64,000 nucleotides of DNA, taken from Thermosynechococcus sichuanensis E542 (lineage in GTDB: Bacteria > Cyanobacteriota > Cyanobacteriia > Thermosynechococcales > Thermosynechococcaceae). The notes beneath the pieces were generated by a model. It did not search any database. It had not been told where the DNA came from and was given only the letters and a program-made list of their open reading frames with translations. The stretch spans positions 1,302,001 through 1,366,000 of the forward strand of contig NZ_CP032152.1 of the NCBI RefSeq assembly GCF_003555505.1, read 5' to 3'. Position numbers and translations under genes: made by a program. This document shows positions 43,934 to 56,365 of the stretch, in pieces (position 1 is the stretch's first letter; every line of letters begins with the position of its first letter).

Positions 43934-44032
43934 TGGGGCGACTCCGAGGGGCGATACCTGATCCGATTCTGGCAAACCGCTTCCTGCCGTTGCTGCGCTT
44001 CCAAACTTTTGTTGAGTTGCTGCTCAAGTCAT

Positions 44033-44060
44033 AGACAAGAATGCCGCCTTTATCTATACT
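44033..44060 (+). promoter_or_regulatory. Promoter of the STAS gene
   Basis: TAGACA (44033-44038) and TATACT (44055-44060) are separated by 16 bases, a good sigma-70-type promoter. Transcription should begin near 44067, only 8 bases before the in-frame TTG at 44075 but 41 bases before the ATT with the strong ribosome site. Confidence 0.55.
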
Positions 44061-44107
44061 TGTCTTCTATCGTTTTGTGTGTCCAGTTATCGGCAAAGGA
44101 GGCTCTC

Positions 44108-44485
44108 ATTTCTGAACCACTTGCCCTCACCCAAAGCCTAAGGGGTACCCGTGAGATTCGCGATAACTATCAAGTGTTTCGCCTGACGGGTCTCATTGAT
44201 GCGTTTTCCGAGTCGGCCTTTCGCAAGGTCATTAGTAAGTGTTTTGACGATGGACCTGCCAACGTCATCTTAGATCTTTCAAAAATTGAGTTTATTGACA
44301 GCTCTGGCCTCGGCGTTTTGGTACAACTGGCCAAAAAAGCCCAAGAGCATCAGGGGCAACTGCAAATTGTCACCAACCCCCGCGTCACCCAAACGGTTAA
44401 ACTCGTTCGCTTAGAAAACTTTTTGCCCCTTCAGCCCGATCTAGCGACGGCGATCGCCCAAATTACGGGGGAAACCCATTCTTAG
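44108..44485 (+). CDS. STAS-domain anti-sigma factor antagonist, apparent ATT start
   Basis: About 125 residues. STAS fold with FRLTGLIDAFSESAFRKVI, VILDLSKIEFIDSSGLGVLV and LQIVTNPRVTQTVKLVRLE; the serine of IDSSG is the expected phosphorylation site. It likely belongs to a partner-switching pathway with an Rsb/SpoIIA-like kinase elsewhere. Start: AAAGGAGG (44095-44102) stands 5 bases before ATT 44108 (ISEPLALTQ); no ATG or GTG exists, and the only TTG (44075) sits next to the promoter with no ribosome site. Confidence 0.85.
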   Translation: MSEPLALTQSLRGTREIRDNYQVFRLTGLIDAFSESAFRKVISKCFDDGPANVILDLSKIEFIDSSGLGVLVQLAKKAQEHQGQLQIVTNPRVTQTVKLVRLENFLPLQPDLATAIAQITGETHS

Positions 44486-44538
44486 ATGTTCTGTTCCTCT
44501 GGCAGTCAACCTAAGGGGGGTACCTTTGCTGAAACGTC

Positions 44539-44994
44539 ATGCTTGACTCTGCTGGACTATTGCCCCTTGTCCCCCCCAAAATTCCCGCCCATCAACTGCC
44601 GCCGGCGGCTTTGGCCTATTTCGGTGATGCCGTCTATGAACTCTTTATCCGTTGGCTCTTTTTAACCCCACCCCAACGCATCAACACCTACCATCGCCAA
44701 GTGGTGGCGCATGTCCGTGCCGAAAGTCAAGCCCGCTACATGGACTTTCTTTGGGAGTATTGCACCGAAACCGAACGCTCGATTTTTCGTCAGGGCCGTA
44801 ATGCGGCTGCCGATGGCCCAAAGCGAGTCGCCGCCAAAATTTACCGCCAAGCCACTGGCTTTGAAGCCCTACTAGGATACCTCTACCTCACCAATCCCCA
44901 ACGCCTACAGGAGATTTTTCAACTCCTTGAGCGGCACATTCGCAGTGAAATGAACAGCACCATAGATGCAGCAGAATCCCGTAATGAAATGTAA
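44539..44994 (+). CDS. mrnC: Mini-ribonuclease III
   Basis: 151 residues, an RNase III catalytic domain without a dsRNA-binding domain, used elsewhere to mature 23S rRNA. Active-site residues fall in [17 protein letters not shown] (Asp30, Glu34) and [35 protein letters not shown], which contains the second acidic Glu. Separate from the atp genes by 15 bases, so it may be transcribed with them. Confidence 0.9.
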   Translation: MLDSAGLLPLVPPKIPAHQLPPAALAYFGDAVYELFIRWLFLTPPQRINTYHRQVVAHVRAESQARYMDFLWEYCTETERSIFRQGRNAAADGPKRVAAKIYRQATGFEALLGYLYLTNPQRLQEIFQLLERHIRSEMNSTIDAAESRNEM

Positions 44995-45009
44995 CCACTG
45001 CGTGATAGG

Positions 45010-45480
45010 ATGCTTAGTGGCCAGTTCAAGGCATCCTCGGATGCTCCCTATTCTGCTGTGACCGTTCCCGATTCTGCTTCAGCACCCTCTGCACCATCAA
45101 CCGTGGCCAATTCCCCAAAGAAGGGCGGCTCGATGGCGGAGTTTTATCAACTCTGTCGCGAATTATTCACGACAAGCCTCGTGCTGATGGCGATCGCCTT
45201 TGGAGCGGTTTGGCTTATTTACGGCCTGAACACAGCGTTGAATTACCTTTTGGGGGCAAGTGCGAGCCTAATTTATCTGCGGCTCCTCGCCCGCAGTGTG
45301 GAGCGCCTAGGAAATGACCAGAAAAAGCTGGGGAAAACGCAGCTCCTTGTCGTCGTGGTTGTGATTATTTTGGCAGCCCGTTGGCAAGAGCTACATATTA
45401 TTCCAGTGTTTTTGGGGTTCTTAACCTACAAAGCTGCCATTCTGGTCTATATGTTTCGTACGGTTTTGCCGTCCCCTTAA
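45010..45480 (+). CDS. atpI: ATP synthase assembly protein I (Atp1)
   Basis: 156 residues: a 40-residue Ser/Ala/Pro-rich N terminus, then membrane helices TSLVLMAIAFGAVWLIYGL, LNYLLGASASLIYLRLL and LLVVVVVIILAARW plus IIPVFLGFLTYKAAILVYMF. This is the first gene of cyanobacterial atp operons, thought to help c-ring assembly. A shorter start at the later ATG (MAEFYQLCREL) would match the family's core. Confidence 0.85.
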   Translation: MLSGQFKASSDAPYSAVTVPDSASAPSAPSTVANSPKKGGSMAEFYQLCRELFTTSLVLMAIAFGAVWLIYGLNTALNYLLGASASLIYLRLLARSVERLGNDQKKLGKTQLLVVVVVIILAARWQELHIIPVFLGFLTYKAAILVYMFRTVLPSP

Positions 45481-45521
45481 CGCTGGCTCACTGTAGTGCT
45501 TAGACAACCGAGCGCGGAGGC

Positions 45522-46602
<1,081 letters not shown>

Positions 46603-46664
46603 ATGAACCCCAGTGGGGGAGGCTTGGATGAGCTTTCCCCCGATCCCCCATTCTGGAGAGGCTG

Positions 46665-47081
46665 ATGTTTGATTTTGATGCCACCCTACCCCTGATGGCT
46701 GTGCAATTCCTAATCTTGACCGTCATTTTGAATGCGCTGCTGTACAAGCCTTTGGGTCAGGCGCTGGACAATCGGGATGAGTATATCCGAACCAACTTGC
46801 AGCAGGCCAAGGAGCGGTTGCAACAGGCCACTGAGCTAGCTCAGCAGTATGAGCAGGAATTGGCCAGTACCCGTCGCCAAGCCCAAGCCTTGATTGAAGA
46901 GGCCAGAGCCGAAGCTCAGAAAATTGCTGCCGCCGAAATTGCTGAGGCCCAGCAGGCCGTGCAAGCAGAGTTACTCAAGATTCAAGCAGAGATTGATCAG
47001 CAAAAGCAGGCGACACTGCAAGCGCTTGAGGGTCAAGTTGCTAGCTTGAGTGAACAGTTATTAGCGAAGTTACTGGCCTAG
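46665..47081 (+). CDS. atpG: ATP synthase subunit b'
   Basis: 138 residues: one N-terminal membrane helix ([21 protein letters not shown]) and a long charged helix for the peripheral stalk. The presence of both b' and b genes, diverged duplicates, is a mark of cyanobacteria and photosynthetic bacteria. Named atpF2 or atpG depending on the scheme. It is 62 bases after atpE. Confidence 0.95.
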   Translation: MFDFDATLPLMAVQFLILTVILNALLYKPLGQALDNRDEYIRTNLQQAKERLQQATELAQQYEQELASTRRQAQALIEEARAEAQKIAAAEIAEAQQAVQAELLKIQAEIDQQKQATLQALEGQVASLSEQLLAKLLA

Positions 47082-47092
47082 GAGTGTGGGTC

Positions 47093-47623
47093 ATGGACGC
47101 AGTATTTCTATTGGCAACGGAAGAGGCGGGGCATTTTGGCATTAACACCAATTTGCTCGAAACCAATGTGATCAACCTTGCCATCATTATTGGGGTATTG
47201 GTGTATTTTGGGCGGGGGGTGCTTGGCAAAACCCTAGGCGATCGCCAGCAGCAGATTGCCACAGCTATTGCGGAAGCCGAAGAACGCCAGAAAGTGGCCG
47301 CTGCCCGCCTTGCCGAAGAGCAGCAAAAACTGGCTCAGGCCAAGCAGGAGGCACAACGCATCCGCGAAGATGCCCTTGCCCGTGCCAAGGCTGCCAAGGA
47401 AGAACTCATTGCCCAAGCCAAGCAGGAAATCGAGCGCTTGAAGGAAACCGCTTCCCAAGATACCAGTGCTGCCACGGAGCGGGCGATCGCCGAAATTCGG
47501 GAGCGGATTGCTGCTATGGCACTTGCAGAGGCCGAAAAGCAACTCAAGGCGCGTTTGAGCCAAAACCCAGACCTTCAGCGCACCCTTGTTGATCGCAGTA
47601 TTGCCCTACTAGGAGGCAAATGA
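47093..47623 (+). CDS. atpF: ATP synthase subunit b
   Basis: 176 residues from ATG 47093 (MDAVFLLATEEAGH); GTG 47084 is an alternative. N-terminal helix NVINLAIIIGVLVYFGRGVLG anchors it in the membrane, the rest is the stator coiled coil. Its stop overlaps the delta-subunit start (ATGA at 47620-47623). Confidence 0.96.
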   Translation: MDAVFLLATEEAGHFGINTNLLETNVINLAIIIGVLVYFGRGVLGKTLGDRQQQIATAIAEAEERQKVAAARLAEEQQKLAQAKQEAQRIREDALARAKAAKEELIAQAKQEIERLKETASQDTSAATERAIAEIRERIAAMALAEAEKQLKARLSQNPDLQRTLVDRSIALLGGK

Positions 47624-48177
47624 TGCAGACCACTGTCCGTGGTGAACTTGTTGAACCCTATGCCGAGGCGCTGCTGTCGTTGGCGCAAACCCACAACCTC
47701 ATTGATCAGTTTCAGCAGGACACGCAGTTGATTCTGGAACTCCTTGCTAGCGCCAGTGAACTGCAACAGTTTCTCGCCAATCCCCTGATCAAGCCCGAGG
47801 CCAAAAAGAATGTGCTGCGGCAGTTGACCGTGGATAAGGTGCACGGCTACTTCCTCAACTTTTTAATGTTGCTCGTGGATCGGCGGCGAATTAACTTTCT
47901 TGGCCCTATTTGTGAGCAGTATCGTGCCCTTGTGCGCAAACTCCGCAATGTGGTCTTGGCGGAAATCACCAGTGCTGTCGAACTCAACGACGATCAACGC
48001 CGTGCAGTGGTTGAGAAAGTGAAAGCCATGACTGGTGCTGCCGATGTGGAGCTTGTCACTGCCTGCGATCCTGAACTGATTGGTGGGGTGGTGATTAAAG
48101 TTGGCTCCCAAATCTTTGATGCTAGTCTGCGGGGTCAACTCCGCCGCCTCAGTCTCGCCTTGGCGCAAGCCGCCTAA
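47620..48177 (+). CDS. atpH: ATP synthase subunit delta
   Basis: 185 residues linking the stator b/b' dimer to the alpha/beta head. Family landmarks are the opening VEPYAEALLSLAQ, the FLNFLMLLVDRRRINFLGPICEQY block, and the ending ELIGGVVIKVGSQIFDASLRGQLRRL. Overlaps atpF by ATGA, implying coupling. Called atpD in some cyanobacterial schemes. Confidence 0.95.
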   Translation: MMQTTVRGELVEPYAEALLSLAQTHNLIDQFQQDTQLILELLASASELQQFLANPLIKPEAKKNVLRQLTVDKVHGYFLNFLMLLVDRRRINFLGPICEQYRALVRKLRNVVLAEITSAVELNDDQRRAVVEKVKAMTGAADVELVTACDPELIGGVVIKVGSQIFDASLRGQLRRLSLALAQAA

Positions 48178-48191
48178 CGTCTCCTTTGTAA

Positions 48192-49730
<1,539 letters not shown>

Positions 49731-49757
49731 GGGCGATCGCGTCCTATCGTCAATCTG

Positions 49758-49788
49758 AACCTGCCCGCCACCAAGGGTAGGTTTTTTT
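49758..49788 (+). terminator. Intrinsic terminator after atpA
   Basis: AACCTGCCC (49758-49766) pairs with GGGTAGGTT (49775-49783) with one G-T wobble and an 8-base loop; a run of seven Ts follows (49782-49788). It marks the end of the atp operon. Confidence 0.8.
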
Positions 49789-49906
49789 ATGCCCAGCCGA
49801 TGCTGGAGTGTCAAAAATCATTGCAGTTTCCTCGAGCTATCCCCCTGAGCCTACCGTCCTCTCCTACACTGGGATCCTAGGACGAGGTTTGACAAAGGAG
49901 AAAACA

Positions 49907-52438
49907 GTGCGTGTCGTCCTCATGGCCGGAGGAAGTGGAACTCGGTTACGACCCCTCACCTGTGATCTACCTAAGCCAATGGTGCCGGTGGTCAATCGTC
50001 CCATTGCCGAGCATATCCTCAATCTTCTGCGTCGCCATAGCCTTGATGATGTGGTCATGACCTTGCACTATCTCCCCGATGTCGTGCGCGACTATTTTGG
50101 CGATGGCAATGAGTTTGGGGTGCACCTGAGCTATGTTGTTGAGGAAGAGCAGCCCCTTGGCACAGCAGGTTCAGTAAAAAACATTGCCAATTTGCTCACA
50201 GATCCCTTTTTGGTGGTCAGTGGCGATAGCATTACCGATGTGGATTTAACCGAGGCCCTACGTTTTCACCGGCAGCACGGTGCTCCCGTAACCCTGATCC
50301 TTGCCCGTGTGCCTCAACCGAAGGAGTTTGGCATTGTCTTTACCGATAGCGATGGCCGCGTGCGGCGGTTTTTGGAGAAGCCCTCAGCGGGGGAAGTCTT
50401 TACGGATACAGTGAATACGGGCATCTACATTCTCAGCCCCACTGTGATGGACTATCTCAACAGCGGTATCGAGCGGGATTTTTCGCGAGATCTGTTCCCG
50501 TTGCTGTTGCAGGCCGATGTGCCGATGTATGGCTATATCACCGATGCCTATTGGTGCGATGTCGGTAGTCTGCAAACCTACCAACAGGTGCAACAGGATG
50601 CCCTCTATGGCCGCGTGCACTTGGAGATTCAGGGGCATGAAATTCAGCCGCAAATTTGGGTAGGGCACAACACCACATTACCCCAAACGGTTCAGCTACA
50701 GGCGCCGCTCGTCTTAGGAAACAACTGCCGCTTTGGTGCGGGGGTTACCCTTGGGGCAGGGACGATCTTGGGAGATAACGTGATTGTTGGCAATGGCAGT
50801 CGGTTGCGCTCAGTGGTGGCTTGGAGTGGCTGTTTTATTGGGGATGACAGTGAATTGGAGCATTGCATTTTGGCTCGTCATGTCCATGTCGATCGCCATG
50901 TAACGCTGCACGAAGGGGTGATTATTGGCAGTCGCTGTGTGGTAGGGGAAGAAGCCAGCCTCAGTCAGGGGGTGCGGCTCTGGCCAGGGAAACGCATTGA
51001 AGCGGGTGCAATTGTTAACGAAAGCCTAATCTGGGGCACAACGGGGCAGCGCTATCTCTTCGGTCAGCGGGGGGTTGCCGGTGTGGCCAATGTGGACATT
51101 ACACCGGAGTTTGCTGTGCGGCTGGCGGCAGCCTATGCCTCAATCCTTGAGCCGGGAACTAGTGTGCTGGTGTCGCGGGATCAGCGAAATGTGTCGCGGA
51201 TGGTGTCCCATGCCCTAATGTCGGGGCTGATGTCGGTGGGAATTCATGTCCTCAATTTGGAAGCGATCGCCCTGCCTATTGCCCGCTTTGCTGCTCAAAC
51301 CCTTGCGGTGAGTGGGGGCATCCATGTGCGTGCCCATCCCGATCGCGCCGATCAACTGTTGATTGAGTTTTTTGACCACAAGGGCATCAACCTGAGCAAA
51401 GCCAAAGAGCGGCAAATTGAAACTGCCTACTTCCGCGAAGATATTCGCCGCGCCCTACTGACGGATGTCGGTGTCATGACCCATCCCAACAACTGCGTGG
51501 CCGCCTATGCCCAGGGCTTTGAAAAGTGGCTGAATACCCAACTGTTTTATGGTAGCCCCGCCAAAATTGTCATTGACTATGCCTATGCTGTTTCTGGGGT
51601 CGTTTTACCGCAAATCCTCAGTAAGTTTGGCTGTGATGCCGTGGTTCTCAATGCCACCCTGCACCCAACCCCCCTCAATATTCTCGAGCGACAGCGGCTC
51701 CTGCGGGAACTGGGACAGGTGGTGACAGCGCTATCCGCCAGTTTGGGGGTGCAGGTCTCCGCCAATGGTGAACGCTTGACCTTGGTGGACAATGCCGGTC
51801 AGGTGTTCAGTGATCAAGAACTTACGGCCCTAATGGCCTACTTGACCCTCTTGACCCATCCGGGGGGCACCGTCGTGGTGCCGGTGACAACCTCTAGCGC
51901 CGTCGAGGCGATCGCTCGCCAGCAGGGAGGACAAATTATTCGCAGTCGCACCAACCCGACTGATCTTATGGAAGCCTGTCAACACCATAATGGCGTTGTC
52001 TTGGGGGGTTCGGCGGAAACCGGTTTTATCTTTCCGCAACTGCATCCGGGCTTTGATGCCATGTTTACAATCGCCACCCTGATCGAACTGCTGGCACTGA
52101 TTGGCAAACCCCTCACCGTCATGCGCCAAGAACTGCCCCGCGTCCACTACTATCACCGCCCGATTCGCTGTCCTTGGATTGCCAAAGGGTCATTGATGCG
52201 CCACTTGGTGGAAACCCATCCCCGCAACCACTTAAGTCTCATTGATGGCGTCAAAATTGGTGAACCCAATACTGACCACTGGGTACTGATTCTGCCCGAT
52301 GCCAGTGAGCCATTGGTGCATCTCTACGTCAATAGTCCCGATGCCACTTGGAGTGAGCAGATGCTGCAACGCTATAGCCGCCGCATTGAAGAGTTTGCCC
52401 GCTTGGAACCCCTCTCAGATGCCACAATAAAGATGTAA
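49907..52438 (+). CDS. Sugar-1-phosphate nucleotidyltransferase fused to a degenerate phosphomannomutase-like domain
   Basis: 843 residues from GTG 49907, behind AAAGGAG. The N-terminal nucleotidyltransferase (about 1-230) shows AGGSGTRLRPLT, DLPKPMVPVVN and VSGDSITDVDLTEALRF, and fits mannose-1-phosphate guanylyltransferase; a left-handed beta-helix follows (about 240-370). The remainder resembles phosphomannomutase/phosphoglucomutase but lacks the TASHNP serine loop (IHVRAHPDRAD instead) and the DGDxDR metal loop (SANGERLTLVD). The GGSAETGFIFP sugar loop is retained. The C-terminal half is therefore probably regulatory or structural. In other cyanobacteria the same arrangement is seen. Confidence 0.8.
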   Translation: MRVVLMAGGSGTRLRPLTCDLPKPMVPVVNRPIAEHILNLLRRHSLDDVVMTLHYLPDVVRDYFGDGNEFGVHLSYVVEEEQPLGTAGSVKNIANLLTDPFLVVSGDSITDVDLTEALRFHRQHGAPVTLILARVPQPKEFGIVFTDSDGRVRRFLEKPSAGEVFTDTVNTGIYILSPTVMDYLNSGIERDFSRDLFPLLLQADVPMYGYITDAYWCDVGSLQTYQQVQQDALYGRVHLEIQGHEIQPQIWVGHNTTLPQTVQLQAPLVLGNNCRFGAGVTLGAGTILGDNVIVGNGSRLRSVVAWSGCFIGDDSELEHCILARHVHVDRHVTLHEGVIIGSRCVVGEEASLSQGVRLWPGKRIEAGAIVNESLIWGTTGQRYLFGQRGVAGVANVDITPEFAVRLAAAYASILEPGTSVLVSRDQRNVSRMVSHALMSGLMSVGIHVLNLEAIALPIARFAAQTLAVSGGIHVRAHPDRADQLLIEFFDHKGINLSKAKERQIETAYFREDIRRALLTDVGVMTHPNNCVAAYAQGFEKWLNTQLFYGSPAKIVIDYAYAVSGVVLPQILSKFGCDAVVLNATLHPTPLNILERQRLLRELGQVVTALSASLGVQVSANGERLTLVDNAGQVFSDQELTALMAYLTLLTHPGGTVVVPVTTSSAVEAIARQQGGQIIRSRTNPTDLMEACQHHNGVVLGGSAETGFIFPQLHPGFDAMFTIATLIELLALIGKPLTVMRQELPRVHYYHRPIRCPWIAKGSLMRHLVETHPRNHLSLIDGVKIGEPNTDHWVLILPDASEPLVHLYVNSPDATWSEQMLQRYSRRIEEFARLEPLSDATIKM

Positions 52439-52487
52439 CCTAAATCCCGTAGAATCAGGGAAAATTTTTCGTACGTTAGGCGCAATA

Positions 52488-54443
52488 GTGGTGTTGAAAA
52501 CGGAGAAAACCCAAGGGGACTGGAGTGATAAATTGCGGGCAGTTGCCCGTTGGTGGTCGGAATTCAAAATTCAAACCCGCCTTATGGCCACCGCAACCCT
52601 CGTGGTCTCGATCTTCATGAGTGGCCTCACCTTTTGGGCAGTGAACACCATTCAAACCAACGCCCATCTCAATGACACTCGCTATGGCCGCGATTTGGGG
52701 TTACTCTTAGCTGCTGATGTGGCGCCCCTTGTGGCGAAAGGGGATACCGCTGCTGTTGCTGAATTTTCCCGTAAATTTTATGAGCGCAGTGCCAGTATTC
52801 GCTACATCCTCTATGCGGATCCCGAAGGGGAAATTTACTATGGTTTGCCCTACTCTGCTCCCCAAGTGGAAAGTGCCCTGACGCTGCGCCGCCGTATTCA
52901 ACTGCCAGAGACCTACCGTGCCAGCCAAGAACCCCTCGTGCGCCAACACCAAACCCCCGATGGCCTAGTTGCTGATGTCTTTGTCCCTTTAACCTTCAAT
53001 GGCCAAAACTTAGGGGTTGTTGCCTTGGGGATTAACCCCAACCAAACCTTTATTGCCTCCGCCAATCTCACTCGCGACTTAACGATCGCCGTCTTTGTCT
53101 CCCTCTGGATCATGGTGATTTTGGGGGGTGTCTTCAATGCCCTGACGATTACCCAGCCCATCAAAGAATTAGTGCAGGGGGTAAAAAACATTGCAGCGGG
53201 AAATTTTAAGCAACGCATTAACCTGCCCTTTGGCGGTGAATTGGGGGAGTTGATCACTAGTTTTAATGACATGGCCGAGCGCCTTGCCTCCTACGAAGCT
53301 CAAAACATTGAAGAACTCCAAGCCGAGAAAGCGAAATTGGATACCTTGGTGTCCACCATTGCCGATGGGGCGATTTTATTGGATACCGACATGCGGATTA
53401 TTCTGGTCAACCCCACGGCTCAACGTCTCTTCAACTGGGAAGGGATGAACGTCATTGGTCAAAATGCCCTCAATTGCTTTCCAGCGCCGGTGTGCGAAAA
53501 ACTCACCTGTCCTCTGTTCAAAGCAACAAAGGGGGAGTCAGAAGGGGGCGAATTTCGGGTGACGCTGCAAGAGCCTAGCTCGCGATCAGTACGGATTCTG
53601 CTGACAACGGTTATGGATGTGCAGCGGGAAAAACCCAAGGGCATTGCGATTACAATTCAGGACATTACCCGCGAGGTGGAACTCAACGAAGCCAAAGCGC
53701 AATTGATTAGCAATGTTTCCCACGAATTGCGCACACCCCTATTCAATATCAAATCGATCATCGAAACCATTCAAGAGTACGGCAGCAGCCTGAGTGAAAA
53801 AGAGCAACAGGAATTCCTCGAAACTGCTAATCACGAAACCGATCGCCTGACTCGTCTTGTCAATGATTTCCTCGATATTTCCCGCCTCGAATCGGGGCGT
53901 CCCTATCAGTTTGGCGCCGTGCAGATGGCGCAGGTCATTGATCAGATCATGCGCACCTACCAACTCAATGCTGCCAATAAGTCCATTACCCTGACGGCTG
54001 AGGTGGAAAATCCCCTGCCACCGGTTTGGGGCAACTACGATCTGCTCGTTGGTGCCCTCACGAACTTGGTGGGTAATGCCTTGAAGTTTACCCCCGAAAA
54101 TGGGCGGGTGACGATTCGTGCCTATGTCTGGCATCCCCCCAGCGATCCAGAGCAGGAGCGGGTGCGCATTGAAGTCGCCGACACGGGTATGGGCATTGCC
54201 CCAGAGGATCAACCCCGCGTCTTTGAACGATTTTTCCGCGTCGAGAATCGCGTGCATACCCTAGAGGGGACAGGGCTAGGATTAGCGATTGTCCAAGATA
54301 TTATCCACAAGCACAACACGCAAATTCATTTAATTAGTGAATTGGGAGTCGGCAGTACCTTTTGGTTTGATTTGGCCATTGATGAATCTGCCCTCGTTGA
54401 TACCCCTGATGGCACTGCTGAAACGGCGCTGCCCCCCGCTTGA
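52488..54443 (+). CDS. nblS: Hybrid sensor histidine kinase NblS (DspA/Hik33)
   Basis: Membrane sensor kinase found in nearly all cyanobacteria, controlling responses to high light, nutrient stress and cold. 651 residues. Order: TM helix (LMATATLVVSIFMSGLTFWA, near 30), extracytoplasmic sensor, second TM (about 200-220), HAMP, PAS (about 281-384, DGAILLDTDMRIILVNPTAQRLF), HisKA with phosphorylated His412 in ISNVSHELRTPL, and HATPase (about 518-634, NLVGNALKFTPENGR, GTGLGLAIVQDI). The usual response regulator RpaB is not adjacent. GTG 52488 or 52491 can start it. Confidence 0.94.
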   Translation: MVLKTEKTQGDWSDKLRAVARWWSEFKIQTRLMATATLVVSIFMSGLTFWAVNTIQTNAHLNDTRYGRDLGLLLAADVAPLVAKGDTAAVAEFSRKFYERSASIRYILYADPEGEIYYGLPYSAPQVESALTLRRRIQLPETYRASQEPLVRQHQTPDGLVADVFVPLTFNGQNLGVVALGINPNQTFIASANLTRDLTIAVFVSLWIMVILGGVFNALTITQPIKELVQGVKNIAAGNFKQRINLPFGGELGELITSFNDMAERLASYEAQNIEELQAEKAKLDTLVSTIADGAILLDTDMRIILVNPTAQRLFNWEGMNVIGQNALNCFPAPVCEKLTCPLFKATKGESEGGEFRVTLQEPSSRSVRILLTTVMDVQREKPKGIAITIQDITREVELNEAKAQLISNVSHELRTPLFNIKSIIETIQEYGSSLSEKEQQEFLETANHETDRLTRLVNDFLDISRLESGRPYQFGAVQMAQVIDQIMRTYQLNAANKSITLTAEVENPLPPVWGNYDLLVGALTNLVGNALKFTPENGRVTIRAYVWHPPSDPEQERVRIEVADTGMGIAPEDQPRVFERFFRVENRVHTLEGTGLGLAIVQDIIHKHNTQIHLISELGVGSTFWFDLAIDESALVDTPDGTAETALPPA

Positions 54444-54640
54444 ATCACGTTGATAGATGGGGGCAATCGCTTCACCTTGCCAACAATCACAGGTGATCCG
54501 CTAAAATCTGAAGGTAGGAATCTACCACTCCTCACGCCAATGACTCCTTGGGGTTCACCCACAGGAAGAAAAATACAGATTTTCGTATTTATTTTGCTGC
54601 TTGATCTAAAACCAAATCATTAAACATTGGGGTTGAGGAC

Positions 54641-56365
54641 GTGAAAATAAGATTATTTACACCCGTTACCATTCTCTCCATTCTTGGCAGTACGGGGGCA
54701 ACGTTACCTGCTTTAGCGATTCCGATTATCACCCCCACCCAACAGGACATTCAGCCTCCTCTACCCAATCCTCCCCCGCTGCCCCCAACACCACCACCCG
54801 CTCTTGAACCACCCCCCTCACCCCCTAGTCCCCCCGCCGAAGCTGAGAGTATTTTAATACCCGTACAAAAAATTGTTGTTGAAGGCAGTACCATCTTTGG
54901 GCCAGCAGAGTTTGATCCAATTATCAAGCCCCTTGAGGGACGGCAGGTGACACTTGCAGAGCTACAGGGCGCTGCCGATGCGATTACTAAACTCTATCTG
55001 GAGGGGGGCTATTTAACCTCTCGCGCCGTTTTAGGCGAGCAGGTGGCACGGGATGGGGTGATCACGATTCAAGTGCTTGAAGGCCGCCTAGAGGACATTC
55101 GTATTGAAGGGAATAAAGGGATTATCCAACGCTATATTCGCAGTCGTATTGCCCTCGGTGCCGGCGTGCCCCTCAACTCCAATCGTCTGGAAGAGCAGTT
55201 GCGCCTGCTGCGAACGGATCCTCTATTTGCTAATGTTTCGGCGAGTCTGCGCCCCGGCACGACGCCCCAGGACAGTATCTTGGTGGTACGGGTGGTACCT
55301 GCCCGTTGGTTTAATGCTTCCTTTGGTTTGGATAACAATACGCCGCCAGCGATCGCCCCGAATCGCGCCACCACCTTTTTGGGATACAACAACCTCAGTG
55401 GTCGCGGCGATAGTGTCTATGGTTCCTACGCCATTGGTCATAACCTAGGCACATTTGACTGGGGGGCTTCCCACACAGTGGAGTTTGGCTATAGCCTGCC
55501 CCTTAATGCCATGAATGGCACACTCACCATTCGCACCGTGCAAGCTGAGAGTAAAATTACTCGCCCCGCCAACCTTGCCGCTTTCAATATTCGCAGTGAG
55601 TCTTCGATTTACCAAGCCAGTTTTCGCCAACCGGTGATCCGCAATATCCGCGAGGAACTGGCTTTTGGCATTGGCTTCCTCATGCAGTCGGGGCAGACCT
55701 TTGTTTTAGGAGTGCCAACCCCCATTTCCATTGGTTCTGATCCATCGGGGTATAGTGCGACCCGCGTTCTTGAACTCAGCCAAGAATATATCCGCCGTGA
55801 TCCCCAAGGGGCATGGGTCTTTCGCTCGCAGTTTAACTTTGGTCTGCCGATCTTTGGCGCTACAGAAAACCCCAGTCCGACTCCTGATGGTACCTTCTTT
55901 AGCTGGCTGGGACAGGGACAGCGGCTACAACGCCTTTGGGCAGATAACTTTTTGATTTTGCGCACCGATGTGCAACTGAGTCCCAATAGTCTGCTTCCCT
56001 TTCACCAATTTGTGATTGGTGGACCTTTGTCGGTGCGGGGTTACTCGACCAATGCTCTCTCTGGGGATAATGGCCTGCGGTTCTCTGGGGAAGCCCGTTT
56101 TCCTGTACTGCGCATGGCCAATCGTCGCCCGCTTATTTCCATTGGACCGCTGTTTGATCTGGGGGTGGTCTGGAACAATAGCCGTAACCCTGCGGGTGCG
56201 GTGCCCGATAATGTGATTGCCGGTCTAGGCATGGGACTCTTGGTGCAACCGACCCCAAACCTTGACATTCAGTTCCAGTACGCGGCGCCGTTGATTGATC
56301 TGCCCGGTCAAACCCGTAGTTTACAGTCTGACGGCATTTACTTTACGTTGACGGTACGTCCCTAG
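54641..56365 (+). CDS. TpsB-type outer-membrane transporter (ShlB/FhaC/HecB family)
   Basis: 574 residues that export a large exoprotein through the outer membrane in two-partner secretion. Signal peptide [18 protein letters not shown], a proline-rich linker ([20 protein letters not shown]), then a POTRA domain ([19 protein letters not shown] ... [13 protein letters not shown]) and a C-terminal beta-barrel with the family's RGY-type motif [16 protein letters not shown]. No TpsA exoprotein or haemagglutinin repeat gene is next to it. GTG start. Shares a four-base CTAG overlap with the convergent trpA. Confidence 0.88.
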   Translation: MKIRLFTPVTILSILGSTGATLPALAIPIITPTQQDIQPPLPNPPPLPPTPPPALEPPPSPPSPPAEAESILIPVQKIVVEGSTIFGPAEFDPIIKPLEGRQVTLAELQGAADAITKLYLEGGYLTSRAVLGEQVARDGVITIQVLEGRLEDIRIEGNKGIIQRYIRSRIALGAGVPLNSNRLEEQLRLLRTDPLFANVSASLRPGTTPQDSILVVRVVPARWFNASFGLDNNTPPAIAPNRATTFLGYNNLSGRGDSVYGSYAIGHNLGTFDWGASHTVEFGYSLPLNAMNGTLTIRTVQAESKITRPANLAAFNIRSESSIYQASFRQPVIRNIREELAFGIGFLMQSGQTFVLGVPTPISIGSDPSGYSATRVLELSQEYIRRDPQGAWVFRSQFNFGLPIFGATENPSPTPDGTFFSWLGQGQRLQRLWADNFLILRTDVQLSPNSLLPFHQFVIGGPLSVRGYSTNALSGDNGLRFSGEARFPVLRMANRRPLISIGPLFDLGVVWNNSRNPAGAVPDNVIAGLGMGLLVQPTPNLDIQFQYAAPLIDLPGQTRSLQSDGIYFTLTVRP

